From IMG/VR virus record IMGVR_UViG_3300042884_000605, positions 1 to 22,117 of that record: DNA of 22,117 nt; one strand, 5' to 3'. Shown one piece after another: positions 8,439 to 15,542 of the stretch. The notes under the pieces were generated by a model. It ran no database searches and was not told where the DNA came from. It saw only the letters and a list, made by a program, of their open reading frames with translations. Position 1 is the stretch's first letter. Each line of letters begins with the position of its first letter. Source of the DNA: a virus. Both the position numbers and the translations under genes were made by a program.

Positions 8439-9341
8439 ATGGCTACTACTACAAATTTGACCACAACATACGCTGGTCGCGAGGCGGCAGGTTATATCCG
8501 TGCTGCGTTTTTAAGCAACGAATCACTTTCTGCGCTTACAGTAAAAGAAAACATCGAGTACAAACAAGTTGTTCGTCGTCTTGTTGACAACGTAACTTTC
8601 GCAAATGCTACTTGTGACTTCACTCCAACAGGAACTGTTAACTTAACAGAGCGCATCTTAACTTTGGAGAAATTCCAAGTACAGCGCGAATTGTGTAAAA
8701 ATACGTTTTTATCGGATTGGGAATCGTCCTCAGAGCAAAACGGAGAACTTCACGCATCATTGACTGACGCATTAATTGCTAACGTTATGGCGGGTGTTGC
8801 AGCACGTAACGAAGTTTTGATTTGGCAAGGTGTTAACGCTAACGCAGGTGAGTACGCAGGTTTCGAAACTTTGTTCTTAGCTGACTCTGCTGTTCTTGAC
8901 GTTGAAGATCCAGAGGCTATCACTTCTGCTAACGTAATCGAAGAAATGAACCGCCTTGTTTTAAAACTTCCTGTACGCGTTCGTCGTGCTACTGAGAAGC
9001 CTGTAATCGCGGTTTCTTCTAACGTTGCTGAAGCGTTCAGAACTGCTATCTTAGGTCTTGGCGGTGGTTCTTACTTGTATCAAGGAGAAACTGTTAAGAT
9101 GACTTGGCAGGGACAATACGACATCATCGAGTGTCCTGGTATGTCTGACGACACAATGGCTATGTACCAAAAGTCAAACTTGTGGTTTGGAACTAACTTG
9201 TTAGACCAATGGAACACAGTTGCTGTTTTGGATATGTACCAATACGACTTGTCTAACAACGTTCGTTTCTCTTGTTCATTCTTCGCAGGTGTTCAGTACG
9301 GATTCGGTGACGAAATCGCGTTCTACCAATACACTGCATAA
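8439..9341 (+). CDS. Major capsid protein (HK97-fold type)
   Basis: A 300-residue protein with no signal peptide, starting MATTTNLTTTYAG after a long A-rich leader. Features that fit a major capsid protein are: an N-terminal arm; a 'GREAAGYIRAAFLSN' helix; a segment at about 100-125 that may be the spine helix; 'VMAGVAARNEVLIWQG'; and a C-terminal beta-rich half ending in 'NVRFSCSFFAGVQYGFGDEIAFYQY', typical of the P-domain strands in Bacteroidota siphophage capsids. Its length, its place after protease and scaffold, and a strong hairpin terminator directly downstream all fit a highly expressed capsid gene. Codon choice is visibly more regular (GTT, CGT, AAC, GAC) than in neighbours. The fold is inferred by analogy. 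Confidence 0.75.
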   Translation: MATTTNLTTTYAGREAAGYIRAAFLSNESLSALTVKENIEYKQVVRRLVDNVTFANATCDFTPTGTVNLTERILTLEKFQVQRELCKNTFLSDWESSSEQNGELHASLTDALIANVMAGVAARNEVLIWQGVNANAGEYAGFETLFLADSAVLDVEDPEAITSANVIEEMNRLVLKLPVRVRRATEKPVIAVSSNVAEAFRTAILGLGGGSYLYQGETVKMTWQGQYDIIECPGMSDDTMAMYQKSNLWFGTNLLDQWNTVAVLDMYQYDLSNNVRFSCSFFAGVQYGFGDEIAFYQYTA

Positions 9342-9368
9342 TCTCAACCATTCTAACCCTTGCATAAT

Positions 9369-9400
9369 AGAGGCGGTGGCATAAAAACCACCCCTCTTTT
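9369..9400 (+). terminator. Intrinsic terminator after the major capsid gene
   Basis: AGAGG-C-GGTGG (9369-9379) pairs with CCACC-CCTCT (9388-9397), a 10-bp stem with one bulged C and an 8-base loop, followed by a short T run (9397-9400). It lies 28 bases after the capsid stop and before the tail-tube gene. It probably ends or attenuates most transcripts after the capsid gene. Confidence 0.75.
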
Positions 9401-9422
9401 GTGCTAATAAAAAAATAAAACT

Positions 9423-9941
9423 ATGGCATGTGAGCTCAGTATCGGAATGACCCTAGACTGCAAAGATGGTTTGGGTGGTATCAAAAAAATTGTTTTGGTT
9501 GACAAAGCAAACGTAACTTCATTTTCTTTTCAAGAAGCAACTGAAATTGTAACTGCAATTAACGCTCTCGATCAAAATGAAATTTACACTTACGAACTAC
9601 CTACTCAAACAGGTTCTTTCGAAGAAACAATCAATTTTAACCGCGACAACGGAACGGTATTTTATACTCAGACCGTAAACGTAATGTTGCAGAAATTAAG
9701 TTATGCAAAGCGTTTGGAATTGCAAAACGTTGCTACTGCTCGCGTTATTGTATTTGTAAACGATACAAATGACAATTGGTGGGCTGTTGGTTACGAGTAT
9801 GGAGCAGACCTTTCTACTTCAACAGCGGCAACTGGAACTGTTCTTGGTGATATGAATGGCTACACTTTAGCGTTCACTCACGAAGCAGCAAAGCGCGCTT
9901 ACAAATTAAATGCTTCTCCAACAAGCATTATAACTGACTAA
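9423..9941 (+). CDS. Major tail (tube) protein
   Basis: A 172-residue protein beginning MACELSIGMTLDCKDGLGGIKKIVLV. This 'C-x(3-10)-G-x-x-x-x-C-x-D-x-x-GG' opening is the hallmark of tail tube proteins in Bacteroidota phages. A central 'TGSFEETINFNRDNGTVFYTQTVNVML' strand region (about 60-90) forms the beta-hairpins expected for tube subunits. 'WWAVGYEYGADLSTSTAATG' near 120-140 and 'YTLAFTHEA' complete the beta barrel pattern. It sits between two hairpin terminators with an A-rich leader, as expected for an abundantly made virion protein. It would polymerise around the tape measure. The annotation is by recognition of the whole pattern. Confidence 0.7.
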   Translation: MACELSIGMTLDCKDGLGGIKKIVLVDKANVTSFSFQEATEIVTAINALDQNEIYTYELPTQTGSFEETINFNRDNGTVFYTQTVNVMLQKLSYAKRLELQNVATARVIVFVNDTNDNWWAVGYEYGADLSTSTAATGTVLGDMNGYTLAFTHEAAKRAYKLNASPTSIITD

Positions 9942-9953
9942 AAAAACTTTTAC

Positions 9954-9991
9954 ACACATAGGGACAACGCGTCCCTACGTGTTGTAATTTT
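9954..9991 (+). terminator. Intrinsic terminator after the tail tube gene
   Basis: TAGGGAC (9959-9965) pairs with GTCCCTA (9971-9977) around the loop AACGC. Beyond one A/C mismatch the stem continues for four more pairs (ACAC 9954-9957 with GTGT 9979-9982). It is followed by TGTAATTTT. It lies 12 bases after the tail tube stop and 28 bases before the next ATG. Confidence 0.7.
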
Positions 9992-10010
9992 AACGTAAAG
10001 GAAAAAGGGA

Positions 10011-10394
10011 ATGGTATACCTTAATACAAATACAGCGAATCAATATGCGTGGCTTTCGTTAGACGAAGGTCGCCAGTATTTCAATGTAGCCTTTACACAC
10101 TACCTACTCGTTTTGACTTACGAAATGACAGGTGAAAAACTCGCGCAAGTCGTTACCGTGATAAACGAGAACGAACGCGTGACAAAAATAAGACTTACCA
10201 CCGTTGGTTTGACCGATGCAGGACGTTATTACTACGAAGTGTACGGACAAAACAGCTCAAGCAATATAAACCCAACCAATGCTTCCGTCGTTGGATTGGT
10301 TGAAAAGGGGTTGATGATTTTACAAGACGGAACAATTTACTTTGACGTTTCAACACCTACGATTCCCGTAGACGTAATTTATACAGGTGCATAA
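10011..10394 (+). CDS. Structural-module protein of unknown function, 127 aa
   Basis: A beta-rich 127-residue protein. Residues about 25-55 (FTHYLLVLTYEMTGEK, then VVTVINENERVTKIRL) and 65-80 (LTDAGRYYYEVYGQNSSS) look like an Ig-like beta sandwich. The 'AGRYYYEVYGQ' segment followed by 'NPTNASVVGLVEKG' recurs in small proteins next to capsid/portal genes of Bacteroidota phages, where the function is generally unassigned. The start is preceded by AAAGGAAAAAGGGA, a purine-rich site more Shine-Dalgarno-like than most in the window. It follows a terminator and is joined to the portal gene with a 1-base gap. A head-decoration or fibre role is possible but not shown. Confidence 0.55.
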   Translation: MVYLNTNTANQYAWLSLDEGRQYFNVAFTHYLLVLTYEMTGEKLAQVVTVINENERVTKIRLTTVGLTDAGRYYYEVYGQNSSSNINPTNASVVGLVEKGLMILQDGTIYFDVSTPTIPVDVIYTGA

Positions 10395-10395
10395 T

Positions 10396-12348
10396 ATGAG
10401 CAACATTCAAGCAATAAACTTATCGGCTTATCAACCTGTTGAAGCGGTTGAAAAAGAAAACAGAAGCGGTTGGATTGATTATGGAAATAACAATTTATAC
10501 CCACAGCACCTTCTGAATCTCTTTCACAATTCACCAATACACAACGCTTTGGTGAACTCAATTTCTTACATGATTGAGGGACAAGGAACAGGAACTATTC
10601 TTGACAACGCATTGCAAGGTATTGCGTTCGACTTAAAGTTACAAGGCGCATTTGTTGCTGAAGTAATTTGGTCAATGGACTTTACTCGCGTTGTACAAAT
10701 CAACCACTTGCCTTTTGAGAATTGCAGACTTGCATACGACAAAGAAGAAGACGATATTACAGGAATTTTCTACTCGAAAGATTGGGCAAACACGCGTTCA
10801 AAACGTGGTAAACCAGAGTTCATTCCTGCGTTCAATCCGTCTATTGCACAAGAACAACCAAGACAAGTTATTTACGCTCACGGAATGTCTGCGGGAAGTG
10901 TTTACTATCCAAAGCCCGACTACTTCGGAGCGTTAAACTACGTTGAATTGTCCTATCAAATGGGACTTTATCACGTTAACAATATATTGAATGGTCTTTT
11001 CCCTTCATTCATTATTAACTTCTTGAATGGTATTCCGCAAAAAGAAGAACGTGAGGCTATTCGTCGCGAATGGGAAACTCGTTTGAGCGGTGCAAGTAAC
11101 GCAGGTAAGTTCTTAATGACATTCAACGAAGATCCTACACGCGCTCCACAAATCGAAGCGTTTCCTCTTAGTGATGCTGACAAACAATATCAGTTTTTAT
11201 CAGAAGAAACAGCGAAGCAAATTATGGTCGGACACCGCGTTGTGTCACCATTGATTCACGGAATTAGAGATACAACAGGTTTCGGAAGCAATAAAGACGA
11301 AATGTTGGTAGGTTTGGAAATCTTCAACAGCCAAGTTATTCGTCCATATCAAAGAATAATTGAAGAAGTCTTTACACCGATTTTAGGCGACGTAAACATT
11401 GAGATGAACTCTATCTTCGAAGATGGAATTGCAATCGATTCTAACGCACCTACCACAGTAATAGACGTACCTTCAACAGACGTGACAGAAACACCAACAG
11501 GAATAACTGAAAAAGTTAGTGACGTAACCTACAACGGTGCGCAAATCGCATCTGCTTTGGAGATTGTCGCAGCGGTTGGACTTGGAACACTAACGCAAGA
11601 ACAAGCAATTGTATTCTTGGTTCAATTCTTAGGCTTAGATGTTGATGTTGCGAAGTCAATGTTTCAAACAAGCGGTGACGCGGTGGCTAAATTGTCCGCT
11701 CAAAAAAAAAAAGTAGTTGCGGAGAAGAAGGATGCGGGTGTTAAGATAAGCAAAGAAGAAGGTGAAGCGTGGTTAAATCACTTACGCGAAAAGGCTGAGT
11801 ACATCAACGAAGAAGAATGGCAATTGCTATCGGACGAAGAAGTAACAGCACCAGAAGACGAAGAAAAGTTCCGTTCTGAATTTATGAGCGTTCGAGGTTA
11901 CGCAAAACCAAACGAAAAGAGCGAAGAAAAGGACACGGGATTGTATAAAGTTCGCTATTATTATTCAAGAAACTACACTTGGAAGGAAGGCGAAATGGTA
12001 ACACGCGATTTTTGTCAAGAAATGGTAGCACTTTCTAAACTCGGAGCGTTGTTTAAGTACGAAGACATTATTGAAATGGGTAAGAACCCCGATGTTAACG
12101 GACAATTTGCACCTTCTGGAAGCAACACTTATTCTATTTGGACGTACAAAGGTGGTGTCTATTGCCGTCACGCGTGGTTCAGAAAGGTGTTTTTCCGCAA
12201 AAGAAAAGACGGTAAATTCTTACCTAACGACGGATTGAAAAACGATACCGTTGTAACAGGAAAAGTAGCAAACGAACTATTCCCAAAAGGCGAAGAAGCG
12301 GTTCGTCCTAACGATATGCCCAACAGAGCATCATTAAAATATAAATAA
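10396..12348 (+). CDS. Portal protein with extra C-terminal domain
   Basis: A 650-residue product from ATG 10396, one base after the upstream stop; a GTG at 10387 is in frame but would overlap the upstream gene and add only three residues. Residues 1-400 read as a phage portal: 'GWIDYGNNNLYPQHLLNLF' near 25, 'PIHNALVNSISYMIEG', 'FVAEVIWSMDFTRVV', 'RQVIYAHGMS', and near 295 'GFGSNKDEMLVGLEIFNSQVI' then 'RIIEEVF', the usual C-terminal stem helices. Residues about 385-425 are helical. Residues about 455-650 form a second domain containing 'TRDFCQEM', 'YKYEDII'-like, 'TYSIWTYKGG' and 'YCRHAWFRKVFF'. That domain is seen in Bacteroidota phage head proteins, usually with unknown function. The portal is the ring through which DNA enters the head. 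The extra domain may replace a minor head protein. Confidence 0.75.
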   Translation: MSNIQAINLSAYQPVEAVEKENRSGWIDYGNNNLYPQHLLNLFHNSPIHNALVNSISYMIEGQGTGTILDNALQGIAFDLKLQGAFVAEVIWSMDFTRVVQINHLPFENCRLAYDKEEDDITGIFYSKDWANTRSKRGKPEFIPAFNPSIAQEQPRQVIYAHGMSAGSVYYPKPDYFGALNYVELSYQMGLYHVNNILNGLFPSFIINFLNGIPQKEEREAIRREWETRLSGASNAGKFLMTFNEDPTRAPQIEAFPLSDADKQYQFLSEETAKQIMVGHRVVSPLIHGIRDTTGFGSNKDEMLVGLEIFNSQVIRPYQRIIEEVFTPILGDVNIEMNSIFEDGIAIDSNAPTTVIDVPSTDVTETPTGITEKVSDVTYNGAQIASALEIVAAVGLGTLTQEQAIVFLVQFLGLDVDVAKSMFQTSGDAVAKLSAQKKKVVAEKKDAGVKISKEEGEAWLNHLREKAEYINEEEWQLLSDEEVTAPEDEEKFRSEFMSVRGYAKPNEKSEEKDTGLYKVRYYYSRNYTWKEGEMVTRDFCQEMVALSKLGALFKYEDIIEMGKNPDVNGQFAPSGSNTYSIWTYKGGVYCRHAWFRKVFFRKRKDGKFLPNDGLKNDTVVTGKVANELFPKGEEAVRPNDMPNRASLKYK

Positions 12349-12356
12349 AAACTACA

Positions 12357-12929
12357 ATGGCACTACAACCCGAAGTTCTACTCATTGACGAAAACTATAT
12401 CAAAAAATACACTTGGATTAATGGCTCAGTTGATCCGTTGCTTATGTACCCTGCAATCTATTTGTCGCAAGACAAGTACGCACAGTTGTATTTAGGAACT
12501 GACCTTTACAATAAGATAAAAGAAGACGTTGTAAACGACGACATCACGGGCGCATACGAGACGCTTTTAGATAATTACTTGCGTCGAATGATAATGTGGT
12601 GGACTATGTACGAAGTCTTGCCTCATTTGTACGTTAAAACCGACAACGGAAGTCTTGTAATTCGCACAAGCGAAGACACAACACCAATAAGCCAAACCGA
12701 CTTACAAAACTACCGCGACCAAGCGCGTTCTCAGGCTATGTTTTACACTCAAAGAATGGTTGACTATTTGTGCTTCAATCAATCAGACTTTCCAGAGTAC
12801 ACAACAAACGTAACGCAACAAATTTGGTCACAAACAAATGTGTATCCTTCGAACGCTTTTGAAATTAGCGACGGACGTGATAGACTTCCATACGAATACA
12901 GACGACGCGGTTTAGGTTGGTTGAGATAA
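12357..12929 (+). CDS. Head-tail connector / adaptor protein
   Basis: A 190-residue, mostly helical protein. Its opening 'LIDENYIKKYTWINGSVDPLLMYPAIYLSQDKY...LGTDLYNKI' (about 8-55) matches the pattern of gp6/YqbG-type head-tail adaptors in Bacteroidota phages: an initial 'I-y-k--t-in-nvd--ll-paI--aQd', then 'lLGt-Ly-kl'. Adaptors form the ring below the portal. It directly follows the portal gene with an A-rich leader, the standard position. The C-terminus (RLPYEYRRRGLGWLR) is basic, possibly contacting DNA or the portal. Confidence 0.65.
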   Translation: MALQPEVLLIDENYIKKYTWINGSVDPLLMYPAIYLSQDKYAQLYLGTDLYNKIKEDVVNDDITGAYETLLDNYLRRMIMWWTMYEVLPHLYVKTDNGSLVIRTSEDTTPISQTDLQNYRDQARSQAMFYTQRMVDYLCFNQSDFPEYTTNVTQQIWSQTNVYPSNAFEISDGRDRLPYEYRRRGLGWLR

Positions 12930-12945
12930 ACTAAAATAAAAACGA

Positions 12946-13062
12946 ATGGCAACAAGGGGACGCAAGAAGAATTTAACGATGCACAAGATTTACGAAGAAA
13001 AATTTCGTAAGTATCTTGCAAAGAAAGAGAAACAAATAAAGAAACTGAAAAATGAAAGTTAA
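12946..13062 (+). CDS. Small basic protein, 38 aa
   Basis: ATG at 12946 after an A-rich leader (AAAATAAAAACGAATG); TAA at 13060-13062, overlapping the endolysin ATG (13052) by 11 bases. The product starts MATRGRKKNLTMHKIYEEKF and is strongly basic and helical (about 15 Lys/Arg of 38 residues), ending KKEKQIKKLKNES. It might bind nucleic acid, but no family is recognised. Confidence 0.5.
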   Translation: MATRGRKKNLTMHKIYEEKFRKYLAKKEKQIKKLKNES

Positions 13063-13498
13063 CGCTGACGGCTACGCGCTATTGAAGAAGTTCGAAGGTT
13101 GTCGTTTGAAGGCTTATTTGTGTCCTGCAAACGTGTGGACAATTGGCTACGGAAACACCTTCTACGAAGACGGCACGAAAGTAAAAGAAGGCGACGTAAT
13201 CACACAGGCAAGAGCGGAACAATTAGCGAAAAACGTCATTGATAAGTTCGCGGTTTCTGTTCGTGCGTTGATAACGCAAACGCTTAACGAAAACCAATTT
13301 AGCGCGTGTGTTTCTTTGGCTTACAACATCGGAGTGGGTGGCTTCAAGAAGTCGTCTGTATTGAGAAAGGTAAACGCTAATCCTAACGACTCAACAATAG
13401 CAGATTCTTTTCGTCTTTGGAACAAAGGTGGCGGAGTAATTCTCAAAGGTTTGGTTCGTCGTCGTGAAGCTGAAATTGAATTGTACTTTAAGAAATGA
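13052..13498 (+). CDS. Endolysin, GH24 T4-type lysozyme
   Basis: A 148-residue muramidase that would cut the peptidoglycan glycan chain at lysis. The catalytic region 'LLKKFEGCRLKAYLCPANVWTIGYGNT' spans residues 10-36. It holds the family triad spacing E-8-D/C-5-T as E15, C24 and T30; a Cys replaces the Asp of T4 lysozyme (D20), a variant common in RrrD-like endolysins. Later family blocks are also present: 'LNENQFSACVSLAYNIGVGGF' (about 78-98), 'SFRLWNKGGG' and the C-terminal 'GLVRRREAEIELYF'. There is no signal peptide, so release depends on the adjacent holin. It overlaps the next gene by 4 bases, forming a lysis cassette with the two membrane proteins that follow. Confidence 0.9.
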   Translation: MKVNADGYALLKKFEGCRLKAYLCPANVWTIGYGNTFYEDGTKVKEGDVITQARAEQLAKNVIDKFAVSVRALITQTLNENQFSACVSLAYNIGVGGFKKSSVLRKVNANPNDSTIADSFRLWNKGGGVILKGLVRRREAEIELYFKK

Positions 13499-13743
13499 AC
13501 ACAGAAACTGAAATAGCTTTGATACACGAACAATTGCAAGAAATGGACAAGAAGATTGACCGTATTTACAACGTGTTAATCGGTGACGACGAAATGAAAA
13601 TTGAAGGTCTTGTTAGCAAGGTGCAGAAGCACGACAAGTATATTCAGAATCAAAGGTTGCAGGTCGCTCGTTTAGGTGGTATTGCAACGGCTGCTGGTGT
13701 GGTTGGTGGGTTAATCGTTCAATTCGTATTGAAGTTTTTATGA
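13495..13743 (+). CDS. Holin-region membrane protein (XhlA-like architecture)
   Basis: An 82-residue protein with an N-terminal amphipathic coiled coil (about 1-55, IALIHEQLQEMDKKIDRIYNVL) and one C-terminal membrane span (about 58-81, GGIATAAGVVGGLIVQFVLKFL). This layout, soluble coiled coil then one TM at the end, is that of XhlA-like lysis accessory proteins. It overlaps the endolysin stop by 4 bases (ATGA) and the next gene by 4 bases, so all three are probably translated together. Assignment is by architecture and position; sequence similarity to XhlA itself is not evident by eye. Confidence 0.55.
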   Translation: MNTETEIALIHEQLQEMDKKIDRIYNVLIGDDEMKIEGLVSKVQKHDKYIQNQRLQVARLGGIATAAGVVGGLIVQFVLKFL

Positions 13744-14021
13744 AAGAAAATTTGAAGTCGTGGTTGAAGGAATTACTCACAAGTTCAACTAAGGTTTCAA
13801 GTAAGCGTTTTATTTCTATCTTCGTAGTAATTAACTTAATTGCTTTTGCTTACGTTGCAACCTTCACTATCTACAATTGTCCTATTGAAATGTTCGACAC
13901 GTTGGCAATTCTTGCAGGTAGTTTGTTCGGTGGTACGGTAATCGAAAAGTTCACAAAACAAAAATCAAATGGCACGACCACAGACAGAAGCGAGGAAAAT
14001 AACAGCGGAGATTTGCAGTAA
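13740..14021 (+). CDS. Putative holin, two membrane spans
   Basis: A 93-residue protein with two probable membrane helices: about 24-44 (FISIFVVINLIAFAYVATFTI) and about 53-70 (FDTLAILAGSLFGGTVIEKF). They are separated by a short loop with a Cys-Pro. A basic N-terminus and a polar, low-complexity C-terminal tail (NGTTTDRSEENNSG) flank them. This is a typical small phage holin arrangement and it lies within the lysis cassette, so it would form the membrane holes that release the endolysin. Its last 53 bases overlap the start of the phosphoesterase gene in another frame; the low-complexity tail suits such an overlap. Confidence 0.65.
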   Translation: MKENLKSWLKELLTSSTKVSSKRFISIFVVINLIAFAYVATFTIYNCPIEMFDTLAILAGSLFGGTVIEKFTKQKSNGTTTDRSEENNSGDLQ

Positions 14022-14970
14022 ATTTCCCGACGCACCTTCTCATTCTTTAGCATCTAAATTATTCGCGGAATATCCAGAAGCATTCGATTCAATGGAACAC
14101 GCGCGTAATTACATTCGCACCGTTCGCGGTAAGATTGGAAAGCGAAGTAGAGTTTCTAACACACAAAAAGAATTGATTGACACTAAACAAAGACCTTCGA
14201 ATCCTTACGCACTTCCAAAGTCTTATTCAAAGAAACGTCGTCACGTTGAATTGAAGGGAAATAAGTTTCTTATTCTTTCGGATATTCACCTTCCTTACCA
14301 AGACAACGAAGCGTTAGAGTGCGCTATATCAGAAGGATTGAAACAAGGATGTGACGCAATCATTTTAAATGGCGACGCGTTAGACTGTCATATGATTAGT
14401 GACTTTGTCAAAGATCCGCGAAAGAGAAAATTCAAAGACGAACTATATTCAATCCGTCAATTCCTTGCGTCGTTAAGACACACGTTTCCGAACGCAAATA
14501 TCTACTACAAAGAAGGCAATCACGAAGAACGTTACTGGCGTTATATGCGCATAAAAGCGCCCGAACTATTCGACATTGACGCGTTCGACTTTCCGACATT
14601 GACGCATTGCGACAAGCACGACGTGAAATGGATTGACGGAAAGAGTAAGTTAAACATCGGCAAACTTTCAATCTTTCACGGACACGAATTTGGAAAACAA
14701 TTCCTTCCTTCTGTCAACGTAGCGCGTGGTTTGTTTATGAAGACTAAGGTGAGCGCATTGTGTGGACATCACCACCAGACAGCTGAACACAACGAGCGGG
14801 ATGCTAACGGCAAGTTCATCACTTGTTGGGGTGTTGGTTGTTTGAGTGAACTTTCGCCCGATTACAACCCTTATTCGAAGTACAATCACGGCTTCGCCAT
14901 TGTTGAGAAAGGAAACAACGGAGCGTTCAGCGTTCACAATTACCGCATACACGAAGGGAAAATCTTATGA
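13969..14970 (+). CDS. Calcineurin-like metallophosphoesterase
   Basis: A 333-residue protein with all metal-binding motifs of calcineurin-like phosphoesterases: D105-x-H107 (LSDIHLPYQD), G135-D136 (NGDALD), G183-N-H-E-E187, H237-G-H-E (FHGHEFG) and G266-H-H-H. The N-terminal 60 residues (LASKLFAEYP...EHARNYIRTVRGKIG) form a separate helical domain that accompanies such enzymes in Bacteroidota phages and may bind nucleic acid. This domain supports the start at 13969, despite a 53-base overlap with the holin gene. The ATG also has an A-rich leader (AAAAATCAAATG). The substrate is unknown; nucleic-acid processing is possible. The stop overlaps the next ATG by 4 bases. Confidence 0.8.
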   Translation: MARPQTEARKITAEICSKFPDAPSHSLASKLFAEYPEAFDSMEHARNYIRTVRGKIGKRSRVSNTQKELIDTKQRPSNPYALPKSYSKKRRHVELKGNKFLILSDIHLPYQDNEALECAISEGLKQGCDAIILNGDALDCHMISDFVKDPRKRKFKDELYSIRQFLASLRHTFPNANIYYKEGNHEERYWRYMRIKAPELFDIDAFDFPTLTHCDKHDVKWIDGKSKLNIGKLSIFHGHEFGKQFLPSVNVARGLFMKTKVSALCGHHHQTAEHNERDANGKFITCWGVGCLSELSPDYNPYSKYNHGFAIVEKGNNGAFSVHNYRIHEGKIL

Positions 14971-15542
14971 GAAAGAATTTATTATTTGCAGTCTTGCTCG
15001 TTTTGGGAACGTCTATTATTTGGACGGTCATTTGTTGGAATTGGTGGGGACGAAGTGTTGCAAAAAACGCAACAACTGAAATTCAGAAACAAGATAGCGT
15101 GATAAACTACAACGCTGGTGAGTACGACCGCTTACTTGCTGAACAAATAGAACTTTATAAACAACTCCGCACTTATGAAGACGCTCAATATAAAGCCAAA
15201 ACCACCTATCAAAGAACTCGTTCTACTATTGTTATTCGAGATACTATTACTCGCGTGGATGTCATCCATTTGGTGAACTCTTGCGACAGCGTAATTGCTT
15301 CCGATTCACTCGTTATTGACAATCTCAAAGAACAATTGAACATCGAAGGGGAAAAGGTAAACAACTTACAAGAAACAATCGTTGCTTATGAACAGAAGGA
15401 AGACATCTTAACCGAAGAAATAAACAGTCTGAATGCTGAAAAGAAAAAGTTAGACAAACAAAAAAAGCGCAGAAACCACGCTTTAATCTTTACTTCATCC
15501 GTAGCTATTCTTTCTACTTTTGTTCTGAGTGTTTTACTTTAG
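14967..15542 (+). CDS. Two-TM coiled-coil protein, possible spanin
   Basis: A 191-residue protein with an N-terminal membrane span (about 5-25, LLFAVLLVLGTSIIWTVICW), a long polar coiled-coil region (about 30-165, including VINYNAGEYDRLLAEQIELY and later LNAEKKKLDKQKKRR), and a C-terminal span (about 172-190). Length, coiled coil and last place in the lysis block are what one expects of a spanin-type protein that disrupts the outer membrane, but no lipobox is visible and the second TM at the end is atypical. Other possibilities are a Rz-like protein or an unrelated membrane protein. It is the last plus-strand gene and overlaps the convergent ribbon-helix-helix gene by 29 bases. Confidence 0.5.
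   Translation: MRKNLLFAVLLVLGTSIIWTVICWNWWGRSVAKNATTEIQKQDSVINYNAGEYDRLLAEQIELYKQLRTYEDAQYKAKTTYQRTRSTIVIRDTITRVDVIHLVNSCDSVIASDSLVIDNLKEQLNIEGEKVNNLQETIVAYEQKEDILTEEINSLNAEKKKLDKQKKRRNHALIFTSSVAILSTFVLSVLL

Noticed and set aside
10387-10395. Upstream GTG start for the portal gene
   Set aside because: It adds only three residues and overlaps the previous gene; ATG 10396 follows the previous stop by one base and fits the family N-terminus.
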